A DNA stretch of 64,000 bases from Nisaea nitritireducens (lineage in GTDB: Bacteria > Pseudomonadota > Alphaproteobacteria > Thalassobaculales > Thalassobaculaceae), in NCBI RefSeq assembly GCF_014904795.1, contig NZ_JACZFS010000010.1, forward strand, positions 1-64,000, read 5' to 3'. The translations under genes and the position numbers were made by a program. Position 1 is the stretch's first letter, and each line of letters begins with the position of its first letter. The notes beneath the pieces were generated by a model. The model was not told where the DNA came from, made no database searches, and saw only the letters and a program-made list of their open reading frames with translations. Of the stretch, positions 39,222-48,235 are shown piece after piece.

Positions 39222-40246
39222 GCGCAAGCCATGTCAACGCGGCCCGTATCGGCGCCGCACGCCATCCGGAAAAAGCGCACCGCCCCGATAACGAGGTGAA
39301 GCGGAAGCCGTCCTGGATCAGGGTCAAGGCGCCGACCTCGAAGGTCTATCTCGAGACCCGGCAGCTCATGCGTGACCACAAGCTGGTCACCGTGTGCGAG
39401 GAAGCGGCCTGCCCGAATATCGGCGAGTGCTGGTCCAAGAAGCACGCGACGATGATGATCCTCGGTTCGGTCTGCACCCGCGCTTGCGCCTTCTGCAACG
39501 TCGCCACGGGGCGGCCGGACAAGCTTGACCCGCATGAGCCGGATGAGGTGGCTGAAGCCGTTGCTAAGCTGGGCCTGCGCCATGTGGTCATCACCTCGGT
39601 CGACCGGGACGATCTGGACGACGGAGGGGCAGGGCATTTCGCCCAGGTGATCCGCAAGATCCGCCTGATGTCGCCGGAGACCACCATCGAGGTGCTGACC
39701 CCGGACTTCATGCGCAAGGATGGCGCTCTGGAGATCGTCGTCGATGCCCGCCCGGACGTATTCAATCACAATCTGGAAACCGTGCCGAGGCTCTATCCCT
39801 CGATCCGTCCAGGTGCCCGTTATTTCCATTCCCTCAAGATCCTCGACCGGGCGAAAGAGCTCGACCCGACGATCTTCACCAAGTCCGGCCTGATGGTTGG
39901 TCTCGGGGAGAGCAAGGAAGAGATGTATCAGGTGATGGATGACATGCGCTCCGCCGATGTCGATTTCATCACCCTCGGCCAGTATCTGCAGCCGACCCCG
40001 AAACACGCGGTGGTCGACCGTTTCGCCACACCGGACGAGTTTGAGGCCTACAAGAAAACGGCCTACGGCAAGGGTTTTCTGATGGTGGCGTCATCTCCGC
40101 TCACGCGTTCCTCTTATCATGCGGACGAGGATTTCGCCCGGATGCGTGCGGAACGTGACCGGCGCCTTATCGGCGACCAGGGGAGGGTGCGTGCCGATTT
40201 GTCGCTGACAGATCTTGCTGAAATGGCAGTATCCGCGTCCAAATGA
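39218..40246 (+). CDS. lipA: lipoyl synthase
   Basis: Radical SAM enzyme that inserts two sulfurs into octanoyl-lysine on lipoyl domains, here those of PdhB and PdhC. The 342-residue protein has the auxiliary-cluster motif [13 protein letters not shown] (CX4CX5C), the radical SAM motif CTRACAFC (CX3CX2C), and the C-terminal RSSYHADE. The start overlaps the preceding small gene by 4 bp, and the ratA/COQ10-like gene follows 18 bp downstream, an order conserved in alphaproteobacteria. Confidence 0.98.
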   Translation: MSASHVNAARIGAARHPEKAHRPDNEVKRKPSWIRVKAPTSKVYLETRQLMRDHKLVTVCEEAACPNIGECWSKKHATMMILGSVCTRACAFCNVATGRPDKLDPHEPDEVAEAVAKLGLRHVVITSVDRDDLDDGGAGHFAQVIRKIRLMSPETTIEVLTPDFMRKDGALEIVVDARPDVFNHNLETVPRLYPSIRPGARYFHSLKILDRAKELDPTIFTKSGLMVGLGESKEEMYQVMDDMRSADVDFITLGQYLQPTPKHAVVDRFATPDEFEAYKKTAYGKGFLMVASSPLTRSSYHADEDFARMRAERDRRLIGDQGRVRADLSLTDLAEMAVSASK

Positions 40247-40264
40247 CGTGATATAAGCCCATCG

Positions 40265-40702
40265 ATGCCTACCCATGCAGAACAGCGGGTTGTTCCTTTT
40301 ACCCCGGAGCAACTGTTTGACCTAATCGCCGACATTCAGCGTTACCCGGAATTTCTTCCGTGGTGCGTTGGTGCGCGGATACGCAAGCGCGACGGCAGCC
40401 GGATCGTCGCGGATCTGGTGATCGGCTACAAGCTGATCCGCGAGCGTTTCACCTCGACGGTGACCCTCAGTCCCGACCGCAACCGGATCGATGTCGAATA
40501 TACCGACGGTCCGTTCAAGTATCTCAACAACCACTGGGTCTTCGAGCCGCATCCCGAAGGCTGCCTGATCGACTTCTATGTGGATTTCGAGTTCCGCTCG
40601 AAAATGCTGCAGAAGATCATCGAGGTGTTCTTCAATGAAGCGGTTCGTCGGATGGTGGGGGCGTTTGAGGCCCGGGCTCATGAGCTGTATGGCTCTAAGT
40701 GA
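40265..40702 (+). CDS. RatA/COQ10 family (START-like) protein
   Basis: A 145-residue START-fold protein of the SRPBCC group. The conserved blocks are EQLFDLIADIQRYPEFLPWC, the strand YTDGPFKYLNNHWVF, and the long C-terminal helix LIDFYVDFEFRSKMLQKIIEVFFNEA. E. coli members were named RatA toxin, while the eukaryotic relatives (COQ10) bind coenzyme Q. In alphaproteobacteria it regularly follows lipA. I favour the coenzyme Q-binding role from the conserved genomic context, but sequence alone does not decide. Confidence 0.85.
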   Translation: MPTHAEQRVVPFTPEQLFDLIADIQRYPEFLPWCVGARIRKRDGSRIVADLVIGYKLIRERFTSTVTLSPDRNRIDVEYTDGPFKYLNNHWVFEPHPEGCLIDFYVDFEFRSKMLQKIIEVFFNEAVRRMVGAFEARAHELYGSK

Positions 40703-40810
40703 GGGCAGGCCTACAATTCGCTGAAAAATATAATTAAACTAAAATTGAAGTTGTTTAACTGATATTTTGGTTTATTGTTCCGATTCCGTTATGAATGTTC
40801 GCTCATAAGC

Positions 40811-41740
40811 TCAGGAATTCTCGTAAAGCGTATTGTTTTCAATGGTGGCGCGGGTTTCTTCCCTGAAGGCGTCGATACAGTCCCGAACGATTTTAGATGG
40901 CGGTACGGCAGGCGGCTGGACAAGCAGCGTGCGGAATTCCAGTGATGGCTCGAATGGGCGCAGGACAATGCCTTTGCCCAGAAACGGCTCGGCGCAGATC
41001 GGGTTGATGAAGCCGATCCCCATGCCGGCCTGAACCATGGCGCAGATGGTATTGGCAAAAGGCGTCTCGAGCACGGTCCTGACTCGGCTTCCGGCGCTGT
41101 CCAGCACCCGCTCCAGATCCTGACGCGTCGTATCCTCCGGCGACAATGCGATGAAGTCCTGATCGTTCAGGTCTTGCGGCTCCAAGTGGGGCTTGCGGCA
41201 CAGGGGATGGCCGTCAGGCAGGGCGATGGCTCCGCGAAACGTGGAGAGAGTCTGTGCTTCAACACCCGAAACGTCGATCTCGTCCGCTGCCAGCCCCAAA
41301 TCGAACTGACCTGCGGCCACGAGTTCCTTCACGGTCGAGGACATGTGCGTTTGCAACGTGATCGACACGTCCGGGTGTAGATTGCGGAACCGGACCAGGG
41401 CGCGGGGGACGATGTTGGTGCTGAGGGCTGACAGAGTCGCGATGCGGATTTCGCCGGAGCCGAAATCGCGGATGCGGGCGGCGGCGCTTCGCAGGCGGGA
41501 CAGGGCGGCGAAGGACTCCTCAACCTCACGGAAATAGAAATGGGCTTCCGCTGTCGGTACAAGACGGCGCCGGGTCCGGTGAAATAGCGCGAAACCAAGC
41601 TGCCGTTCCAGCTCCTGGAGCGCCTTGCTGATGCCCGGCTGCGAGATATGCAGTACCTCGGCGGCGCGCTGGGTTGTTCCGTTGACCATGACAGCGTGGA
41701 AAATTTCCACCTGCCTTAAATTCAGAGGGTTTTTCAGCAT
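40811..41740 (-). CDS. LysR family transcriptional regulator
   Basis: A 309-residue regulator with an N-terminal HTH (NLRQVEIFHAVMVNGTTQRAAEVLHISQPGISKALQELERQLG, in parts) and a C-terminal substrate-binding domain with the ICAMVQAGMGIGFINP hinge region. The ATG at 41740 opens the standard NLRQ start; the frame remains open upstream to 41851, which would overlap the divergent gene. It is divergent from a cystathionine beta-lyase-like gene across 95 bp of AT-rich DNA, so it likely controls that gene; the inducer is unknown. Confidence 0.92.
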   Translation of the reverse strand: MLKNPLNLRQVEIFHAVMVNGTTQRAAEVLHISQPGISKALQELERQLGFALFHRTRRRLVPTAEAHFYFREVEESFAALSRLRSAAARIRDFGSGEIRIATLSALSTNIVPRALVRFRNLHPDVSITLQTHMSSTVKELVAAGQFDLGLAADEIDVSGVEAQTLSTFRGAIALPDGHPLCRKPHLEPQDLNDQDFIALSPEDTTRQDLERVLDSAGSRVRTVLETPFANTICAMVQAGMGIGFINPICAEPFLGKGIVLRPFEPSLEFRTLLVQPPAVPPSKIVRDCIDAFREETRATIENNTLYENS

Positions 41741-41835
41741 TACATAACTAAAATATATCAACTGGCCTGAAATATGTATTTTTCTGATAAATAAAACCTG
41801 TCTACCGTCCGGCGTAACGGCAGATGGAGCTTCCG

Positions 41836-42996
41836 ATGAAAGATCAGACACGATGCGTTGTGACCCCTGAGGTCAATGAAGCGGGTTACCAATCACTGGC
41901 ACCGGCGGTTCACCGTGCATCGACAATCGTTTTCAAGGATGCGGCGGATTATGCGGCGCGCGGCGAGCGCGGGCCGGATGGGTATTCCTACGGGCTCTAT
42001 GGCACTCCGACAACGCGGCAGCTTGAGGCGAAGCTGAACGGGCTCGCCGGGGCGGCGAGAACCCTTCTGGTGCCGTCGGGACAGGCTGCGAACGCGGTTG
42101 CGGCCATGGCCCTGCTTTCGGCGGGTGATCATGTGCTGATCGCGGACACCTCTTATCCCGCCATGCGCTCTCTTGCTGACGTGGATATGAAACGCTGTGG
42201 GATCGAGCCAGAATATTTTAATCCGACCTCGCTTGACGATCTGGCAGGGCGCATTCGGCCGGAAACCAAACTCGTCTGGTGCGAGTCGCCGGGCTCAACC
42301 ACGCTGGAAGTCCAGGATCTTCCGGCGATTGCCGGGATTGCTCACAAGGCCGGGGCGCTTGTCGGATGCGATAACACTTGGGCAACGTCCTTGGGATGCA
42401 AGCCGATTGCTCTCGGCGTGGATATCGTGACCGAAGCGCTGACGAAATATGCGTCGGGCCATTCGGATCTGCTGATGGGGTCGATGTCCTTTGCAAGCGA
42501 TGAGGTTGCATTGGATGTGCGGGCCTATATGGGCCGCATAGGCATCGGTGTCTCGCCGGACGATGCGGCTCTGGTGCTGCGCGGCATGGAGACCATGGCG
42601 CTGCGCTTTAATCATGCGGCAGAAGGTGCGAAGCGGCTCATCGAACGTCTTCAAAGCCATTCAGCCGTGGCCGATATCCTCTGGCCTCCGCTTGAGAGCA
42701 ACCCGGGGCATGCTCTCTGGCTGCGGGATTTCACCGGTGCTGCAGGTGTGTTCACCGTGATCCTGGCGGACGGTGCCTCGGCAAAGCTGGATGACGCGCT
42801 CGGCGCATTGAAGACCTTTGCCATCGGCGCGTCCTGGGGCGGCACACGCAGCCTGGTTGCGCCGATGTCCATCGGACACAGCCGCAGTGTCGGGCAGGTT
42901 GCCGGAGAGGATCTGTTCCTGCGCTTCAGCGTCGGCCTTGAAGCTCCGGAAGATCTGGATGCCGATATCGAGGCGTTTCTATCGGTGCTGGCCTAA
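41836..42996 (+). CDS. metC: cystathionine beta-lyase-like PLP enzyme (Cys/Met metabolism family)
   Basis: A 386-residue fold-type I PLP enzyme of the Cys/Met metabolism family, closest to MetC: SYGLYGTPTTRQLEAKL, VPSGQAANAVA, the VWCESPGSTTLEVQDLPAIA block, DNTWATSLG and TEALTKYASGHSD, where the Lys carries PLP. The Asn-Thr-Trp-Ala string is typical of the beta-lyase branch. The ATG at 41836 has GGAG 6 bp upstream and is preferred over 41824. Expected reaction is cleavage of cystathionine or a related thioether; the true substrate could differ. The 3' end overlaps the convergent pncC by 4 bp. Confidence 0.83.
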   Translation: MKDQTRCVVTPEVNEAGYQSLAPAVHRASTIVFKDAADYAARGERGPDGYSYGLYGTPTTRQLEAKLNGLAGAARTLLVPSGQAANAVAAMALLSAGDHVLIADTSYPAMRSLADVDMKRCGIEPEYFNPTSLDDLAGRIRPETKLVWCESPGSTTLEVQDLPAIAGIAHKAGALVGCDNTWATSLGCKPIALGVDIVTEALTKYASGHSDLLMGSMSFASDEVALDVRAYMGRIGIGVSPDDAALVLRGMETMALRFNHAAEGAKRLIERLQSHSAVADILWPPLESNPGHALWLRDFTGAAGVFTVILADGASAKLDDALGALKTFAIGASWGGTRSLVAPMSIGHSRSVGQVAGEDLFLRFSVGLEAPEDLDADIEAFLSVLA

Positions 42997-43493
42997 TGGG
43001 CCTCTTCCGCGCGGGAAAGCATCATCTCGAGGGCATGTAGAACTGTCTGATGCCGGACGGCGCCTCTGTCGCCCGCGAAGATCCGGTGCTCGGCAATAAC
43101 GCCATCGGGTGTAGCAGCGGCGAAATGCACGAGGCCGACCGGTTTTTCGGTTGATCCGCCGCCGGGGCCGGCGACGCCGGTGACGGCGACGGTCACTGTT
43201 GCTTCCGAATTGGCAAGCGCCCCCAATGCCATGGCGCGCGCGGTCTGTTCCGAAACGGCCCCATGCGCCGCGAGAGTTTCAGAGGGAACGCCGAGCATCT
43301 GCATTTTTGCTTCGTTCGAATAGGTGACGAAGCCCCGGTCTACGACATCAGACGAGCCGGCGATTTCGGTGAGCGCTCCGGCGATCAGTCCGCCGGTGCA
43401 GCTTTCCGCTGTGGCCGCTTTCCAGCCGAGAGCCCGGCAGTGCTCCAGAACCGAAGTTGCCAGAGTGCGCGTCGCTTCATCGAAATTGTCCAT
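42993..43493 (-). CDS. pncC: nicotinamide-nucleotide amidohydrolase PncC (CinA C-terminal type)
   Basis: A 166-residue stand-alone CinA C-terminal domain that deamidates NMN to NaMN in pyridine nucleotide recycling. Motifs are ATAESCTGGLIAGALTEIAGSS (Ser active site) and VTGVAGPGGGSTEKPVGLV. The ATG at 43493 begins the domain. The stop overlaps the convergent metC stop region by 4 bp, and it starts 2 bp after pgpA, forming ispDF-pgpA-pncC. Confidence 0.94.
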   Translation of the reverse strand: MDNFDEATRTLATSVLEHCRALGWKAATAESCTGGLIAGALTEIAGSSDVVDRGFVTYSNEAKMQMLGVPSETLAAHGAVSEQTARAMALGALANSEATVTVAVTGVAGPGGGSTEKPVGLVHFAAATPDGVIAEHRIFAGDRGAVRHQTVLHALEMMLSRAEEAH

Positions 43494-43495
43494 CT

Positions 43496-43978
43496 TCAGG
43501 CCCCTGACAGGAGGAGGTGCTGGGCGGCTAGTACGACCAGTGCCGCATAAACACCGGCACACAGGTCGTCGAGCATGATGCCGGGTGCGCCAGTAAGGTT
43601 TTTATCGGCCCAACCGGCCGGGAACGGCTTCGTGATGTCGAGTATTCGAAAGGCTGCGAATCCGATGGCGAAGCTGACCGGGTCGAGGGTGGCAGGTAGC
43701 AGCGCGATCCACTGTCCGGCAACCTCGTCGATCACGACGGAACCGGGGTCCTTGCGGCCGAGCGAGTCCGCATAGCGGCCGGCTGACCAGAAGCCGATGA
43801 GGGTTACGACCACACTGGCAGCCAGCAGAAGTTTCCATCCGCCGAGCCAGAGAAACAGCCAGGCGAAAGGCAGCGCGGCGAGGGAGCCCCAGGTACCCGG
43901 CGCGAAAGGCGCATGCCCGCTCCAGAAGAAGGTCGCGGCAAGCCGCACCGGATGAAATAGCGGAAGCGGCCCGGTCAT
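43496..43978 (-). CDS. pgpA: phosphatidylglycerophosphatase A
   Basis: A 160-residue membrane phosphatase that removes phosphate from phosphatidylglycerophosphate. It has about three hydrophobic segments and the PgpA blocks FAPGTWGSLAALPF, RKDPGSVVIDEVAGQWIAL (with acidic residues) and APGIMLDDLCAGVYAAL with the Asp pair. The start overlaps the ispDF stop by 4 bp (ATGA). Confidence 0.94.
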   Translation of the reverse strand: MTGPLPLFHPVRLAATFFWSGHAPFAPGTWGSLAALPFAWLFLWLGGWKLLLAASVVVTLIGFWSAGRYADSLGRKDPGSVVIDEVAGQWIALLPATLDPVSFAIGFAAFRILDITKPFPAGWADKNLTGAPGIMLDDLCAGVYAALVVLAAQHLLLSGA

Positions 43979-45147
43979 TGGTCGATCTCCGCGGGCAGCA
44001 GCACCGTTGCGGCGGCCTGCGCCGCGATGCCTTCTCCGCGCCCGGTGAAGCCGAGTTTCTCAGATGTGGTGGCCTTGACGCTGATCCGGCTTTCCGGCAG
44101 CGCCATGATTTCCGCAATCCGCTGGCGCATGGCAGGGCGGTGCGGGCCGATCTTGGGCTGCTCACAGATCAGGGTGACGTCGATATGGGTAATGCGTCCG
44201 CCCTTGTGCAGGACGAGATCGCGGGCATGCATGAGGAACTGGTCCGATGCTGCGCCTTTCCATTGCGGGTCGCTCGGCGGGAAATGGCTGCCGATATCCC
44301 CGTCGGCAATCGCACCAAGCAGCGCGTCGGTGATTGCGTGCAGGCCGACATCCGCGTCGGAATGGCCGATCAGCGTGCGGTCATGCGCGATCTCGATGCC
44401 GCAGAGCGTGATGGTCTCGCCAGGGCCGAGCCGGTGTACGTCGAACCCCGTGCCGACGCGCGGCTCCATGTGTGACGCCATCATGCTTTCGGCCCTTAAC
44501 AGGTCCGCCTCCGTGGTGATCTTGAAAAGGGATTCGGCGCCTTCAACCAGCAGCACTTCCTGACCGCTTGCCTCAAGCAGCGCGGCATCGTCCGTGGTGT
44601 GGGACTCCGCTGCCTCATGGGCGTCGAGGAGAGCGCGATAGTGAAACCCTTGCGGTGTCTGCGCCCGGAAGAGCGTGCTACGGTCCACCGTGCCTGTAAT
44701 CGGCGTATTGAGCCCGCAGGCCTGTTTTAGCGTGTCTGGCACGGGCAGGGCGGGAATGGCGCCGGGCGCGTTGTTCAGGGCTGCAATTACGCGGTCGATC
44801 ACCGCACTGTCGACAAATGGCCGCGCGGCATCGTGAATGAGGATTCTTTCCGGTGCCTCGTCGAGCAATGCACGGAGACCGTTCAGCACGGACTGGCTTC
44901 GCTCCGCGCCACCTTCGACGGGCGGCGCAAGGTCGATCCCGGCGACGGCCTGTTCGTAGAGGTCTCGGTGATCCGGATCAATGACGACGCGGATGGTCCC
45001 GATCTCCGGATGCGCGCGGAAACGCAGCACTGCATGGCGCAGGACGGAGACTCCGCCGACCTTCAGATATTGCTTGGGAGTTTCGCTGCCGAGACGGGTT
45101 CCGCGTCCGGCGGCAACGATCAGGAGAGCGGTCTTTGACCGGGGCAC
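43975..45147 (-). CDS. ispDF: bifunctional IspD/IspF isoprenoid enzyme
   Basis: A 390-residue fusion of two MEP-pathway enzymes, an alphaproteobacterial hallmark. IspD (about 1-230) has VAAGRGTRLGSETPKQY and LIHDAARPFVDS; it makes CDP-methylerythritol from MEP and CTP. IspF (about 232-390) has RVGTGFDVHRLGPGE and GHSDADVGLHAITDALLG with the metal-binding Asp/His; it cyclises the CDP-ME 2-phosphate. IspE is not here. The start is GTG with AGGTGA upstream. It is divergent from the CcsA-like gene by 56 bp. Confidence 0.97.
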   Translation of the reverse strand: MPRSKTALLIVAAGRGTRLGSETPKQYLKVGGVSVLRHAVLRFRAHPEIGTIRVVIDPDHRDLYEQAVAGIDLAPPVEGGAERSQSVLNGLRALLDEAPERILIHDAARPFVDSAVIDRVIAALNNAPGAIPALPVPDTLKQACGLNTPITGTVDRSTLFRAQTPQGFHYRALLDAHEAAESHTTDDAALLEASGQEVLLVEGAESLFKITTEADLLRAESMMASHMEPRVGTGFDVHRLGPGETITLCGIEIAHDRTLIGHSDADVGLHAITDALLGAIADGDIGSHFPPSDPQWKGAASDQFLMHARDLVLHKGGRITHIDVTLICEQPKIGPHRPAMRQRIAEIMALPESRISVKATTSEKLGFTGRGEGIAAQAAATVLLPAEIDQ

Positions 45148-45203
45148 AAATCACCTCAATTTGCTCTGGCACTTCGGAGCGCGGCGCATGATATAGTGAC
45201 CGC

Positions 45204-46004
45204 ATGCCAATGTCTTTGCTCTTGAATATGTCGGCCTTGCTGGCCCTGGTTCCGGTTGGTCTGTTTGCGCTTCGCTCATCGCAGCGTACGGGCGGCCTCT
45301 TCTGGTGCCTGCTTTCGGTGGCTGCGGCCGGACCGGTGCTTTTCGTCGTTGTCTCGGTCGGCACCGCGTGGCGTTCGGATCTTGCCATGGCACTCTGGCT
45401 TGCGGTTTGCGCCAGCCTGCTGATCTATCTGCCGCTCTGCTGGTTCAAGCCAGAAGCGCGCGGGCTGACCGTTCTGCTCATGCCGTATCTGTTTCTGCTG
45501 ACGCTGATCGCGACAATAGCCGGTGCATCTCCGCATATCGTGCTGAATGAAGGGCTGCCGGGTACCTGGTTTTCCGCTCACATCGCTGTGGCGTTGGCTA
45601 CCTATGCCCTGCTGACTCTGGCTGCGATCACCGGGTTGGCGATTTTCATCAAGGAGCGCGCCCTGAAACTGAAGCGGAGTGCGACCGGGATTGCACCGGC
45701 CCTGCCGTCCGTTGCCGATTCCGAGAAGCTGCAAAGCCAGCTCCTCGGGGCTGCGGTAATTGTCCTGCTTTGCGGTCTGGCGACGGGAGTCGCGCTACAG
45801 AATTATCTGACCGGTCATGTGCTGGAGTTTGACCACAAGACCGTTCTGTCGCTTGTAACTCTCGCCATTTTGACGGTTCTCTGGCTGGTGAACAGCCGGT
45901 TCGGCATGCGCGGGCGGACAGTGTCGCGCCTCGTACTTGTGGCCTATCTGCTGCTGACGCTGGCCTACCCCGGAGTGAAGTTCGTCGCGGAAATTCTGAG
46001 CTAG
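45204..46004 (+). CDS. CcsA/YpjD-like inner-membrane protein
   Basis: A 266-residue polytopic protein with about eight hydrophobic segments. The pattern matches the YpjD/CcsA-like family: HIAVALATYALLTLAAITG, KSQLL-type loop and EFDHKTVLSLVTLAILTVL with His, but the CcsA tryptophan-rich heme motif is not intact (only W and FDH remain). Family members are annotated as cytochrome c assembly proteins, and the true role of this short form is unclear. Start could also be ATG 45210. Confidence 0.75.
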   Translation: MPMSLLLNMSALLALVPVGLFALRSSQRTGGLFWCLLSVAAAGPVLFVVVSVGTAWRSDLAMALWLAVCASLLIYLPLCWFKPEARGLTVLLMPYLFLLTLIATIAGASPHIVLNEGLPGTWFSAHIAVALATYALLTLAAITGLAIFIKERALKLKRSATGIAPALPSVADSEKLQSQLLGAAVIVLLCGLATGVALQNYLTGHVLEFDHKTVLSLVTLAILTVLWLVNSRFGMRGRTVSRLVLVAYLLLTLAYPGVKFVAEILS

Positions 46005-46020
46005 ATTAAAACCGGATCGA

Positions 46021-46038
46021 ACGTCATTTAATCGTCAT
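46021..46038 (+). promoter_or_regulatory. direct repeat resembling a Pho-box
   Basis: ACGTCAT (46021-46027) and TCGTCAT (46032-46038) form a direct repeat with a 4-bp spacer and an 11-bp period, about one helical turn. This layout is like PhoB/OmpR-type sites (CTGTCAT-N4-CTGTCAT), though the first bases differ. It lies upstream of the candidate dusB promoter. Confidence 0.3.
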
Positions 46039-46053
46039 ACAAAAAATACCGTT

Positions 46054-46081
46054 TTGACAATTTTGCGTGCAGTTGCTTAAT
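46054..46081 (+). promoter_or_regulatory. candidate sigma-70 promoter for dusB-ntr operon
   Basis: A perfect TTGACA (46054-46059), 16-bp spacer and CTTAAT (46076-46081; 4/6) lie 31 bp before the dusB start. It is the best candidate for driving the dusB-ntrB-ntrC run. Confidence 0.5.
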
Positions 46082-46112
46082 TCATGGGCAATGAAGCGCA
46101 GGTGCATAGTTT

Positions 46113-47108
46113 ATGACCATTGAGATCGGCAAAACAGCTCTCGATAGCCCGGTATTCCTCGCCCCCATGTCCGGGGTGACGGATCGCCCGTTTCGCCGTC
46201 TTGTGCGTGAGTTCGGCTGCGGTCTGGTGGTCTCTGAAATGATCGCCAGCGCCGCCGTTCTGCGCGATGTGCGCGAGGAAATGTTCAAGATCCCGGACGA
46301 CATGGAGGCCGAGCGCCCGCTGGCTGTGCAGCTCGCCGGCTGGGATCCCGAGATCATGGCGGAAGCGGCGAAATTCAATGTCGATCGCGGCGCCGAGATT
46401 ATCGATATCAATATGGGATGTCCTGCCAAGAAAGTGGTCAACAAGCTCGCCGGCTCCGCGCTAATGCGGGACGAGGCGTTGGCGGGCCAGATCATGGAGG
46501 CGGTCGTCAAGGCAGTGCCGGTTCCGGTGACGCTGAAGATGCGGACGGGGTGGGATGACAGCGACCGGAACGCGCCGCGTCTTGCCCGGATTGCGGAAGA
46601 TGTCGGCATCCAGCTTTTGACAGTCCACGGCCGGACCCGATGCCAGATGTATAACGGGCACGCGGACTGGGGCTTTATCCGTGAGGTTAAGGACACCGTG
46701 TCTCTGCCCGTTGTGGCCAATGGCGATATCGCGGCGCTGGACGACGTGGATACCTGTCTCGCCCAATCGGGAGCGGATGGGGTGATGATCGGACGCGGCG
46801 CCTATGGCCGTCCCTGGTTTCCGGCTCAGGTAGCGGCCCACATCGCCGGAAGGCCGGTTCCGGCGGATCCTTCCGTTGCGGAGCGCGGGCAGATCATGCG
46901 CCGCCATGTCGAGGACATGTTGTCGCACTATGGAGCCGCGCTTGGTCTCAGAATGGCCCGCAAGCATATCGGCTGGTATGCCAGCGGCATTCCCGGATCT
47001 GCCGAATTCCGGAAGACAGTCAACAACACCATGGACCGCCTCGTCGTTGAAGATGCGATCCAGCGCTTCTTCTGTGCCGGGGCTGAACAGGATCGGCGGG
47101 CGGCATGA
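46113..47108 (+). CDS. dusB: tRNA-dihydrouridine synthase B (NifR3-type)
   Basis: An FMN enzyme of 331 residues that reduces uridine in tRNA D-loops. It begins with LDSPVFLAPMSGVTDRPFR and shows VQLAGWDPEIMAEAAKF, the DINMGCPAKKV signature with the catalytic Cys and MRTGWDD, then ANGDIAALDDVDTCL. It opens the classical nifR3-ntrB-ntrC operon of alphaproteobacteria, where the stop overlaps ntrB (ATGA). Its role in nitrogen control is only by genetic linkage. Confidence 0.97.
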   Translation: MTIEIGKTALDSPVFLAPMSGVTDRPFRRLVREFGCGLVVSEMIASAAVLRDVREEMFKIPDDMEAERPLAVQLAGWDPEIMAEAAKFNVDRGAEIIDINMGCPAKKVVNKLAGSALMRDEALAGQIMEAVVKAVPVPVTLKMRTGWDDSDRNAPRLARIAEDVGIQLLTVHGRTRCQMYNGHADWGFIREVKDTVSLPVVANGDIAALDDVDTCLAQSGADGVMIGRGAYGRPWFPAQVAAHIAGRPVPADPSVAERGQIMRRHVEDMLSHYGAALGLRMARKHIGWYASGIPGSAEFRKTVNNTMDRLVVEDAIQRFFCAGAEQDRRAA

Positions 47109-48235
47109 GTATGACTGTTGAAACGGCGCCTAAGCCGGCGCCTGTAACGCTCGATCCGACTGGCGTGCTGCACGCCGTCCCGACACCGGTGATCGGTCTC
47201 GATGAAAGTGATCGCATCGTTTATGTGAACATGGCGGCCGAGCATTTCCTGCAAGGAAGCGCGTCGGTTCTGGACGGGACGAAGCTTTCGGACCTGCTGC
47301 CGTTCGATAGTCCCGTCTTCAGCATGATCGGCCAGTCCCGGCGGCAGTCTTCTGTTCTGTTCGACTACGACCTGATCCTCGAAGGCCCGCGCATCGGCTC
47401 GCACATTGTCAGCGTGCAGGTCTCCCCGGTAACGGACCGCCCCGGAGCCGTGATCGTTTCCTTGCAGATGCGCTCCATCGCCAATCAGCTCTACCGGCAA
47501 TTCAATTTCAAGGGCGCGGCCCGTTCCGTGACAGCTATGGCGGCAATGCTGGCCCATGAAGTGAAAAACCCGCTCTCCGGCATCAAGGGCGCCGCGCAAT
47601 TGCTCGAGCAGAATGCCGTTGAAGCCGATCTGCCCCTGACCAAGCTGATTTGCGACGAGACGGATCGGATCTGCAGTCTGGTCGATCGGATGGAAGTGTT
47701 CTCGGACGACCGTCCGATCGAGCGCAGCCCGGTGAACATTCATGAAGTGCTGGATCACTGCCAACGCATCGCGGAATCCGGCTTTGGCAGCCGCATTAAG
47801 TACCATGAGCGGTATGATCCGTCGTTGCCGCCTGTGCTGGGCAACCGGGATCTCCTCGTTCAGATATTCCTCAATTTGCTGAAGAATGCGTCGGAAGCTC
47901 TTGGCGAGATGGATGGGGATGGCGAAATTCATATGTCCACGTCATATCGTCACGGTATGCGGATCTCCGTGCCGGGCTCTTCGCAGCGGGTGAACCTGCC
48001 GCTTCAGGTAACGATCCGGGACAATGGCCCGGGGATTCCCGAGGATATGAAGGCGACGATCTTCGATCCTTTCGTGACATCCAAACGCAACGGTTCCGGA
48101 CTAGGACTCGCCTTCGTGGCCAAGGCGGTCGCGGATCATGGCGGCGTGATTGAGGTCGATTCAGTGCCGAGGCGCACCGAATTCAGGCTTTCTCTTCCCA
48201 TCGCCGATATTTCACAGGCCTACATACGGGCATGA
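47105..48235 (+). CDS. ntrB: nitrogen regulation histidine kinase NtrB
   Basis: A cytosolic 376-residue sensor that phosphorylates or dephosphorylates NtrC in response to PII. A PAS domain (about residues 20-125) has [17 protein letters not shown]; the HisKA domain has [21 protein letters not shown] with the phospho-His; the ATPase domain has [20 protein letters not shown] and GSGLGLAFV. No membrane segment is seen. It overlaps dusB and ntrC by 4 bp each. Confidence 0.97.
   Translation: MSMTVETAPKPAPVTLDPTGVLHAVPTPVIGLDESDRIVYVNMAAEHFLQGSASVLDGTKLSDLLPFDSPVFSMIGQSRRQSSVLFDYDLILEGPRIGSHIVSVQVSPVTDRPGAVIVSLQMRSIANQLYRQFNFKGAARSVTAMAAMLAHEVKNPLSGIKGAAQLLEQNAVEADLPLTKLICDETDRICSLVDRMEVFSDDRPIERSPVNIHEVLDHCQRIAESGFGSRIKYHERYDPSLPPVLGNRDLLVQIFLNLLKNASEALGEMDGDGEIHMSTSYRHGMRISVPGSSQRVNLPLQVTIRDNGPGIPEDMKATIFDPFVTSKRNGSGLGLAFVAKAVADHGGVIEVDSVPRRTEFRLSLPIADISQAYIRA

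Noticed and set aside
45389-45410. Sigma-54-like TGGCAC...TTGC string
   Set aside because: It lies inside a coding region and the GG-GC spacing is one base too long.
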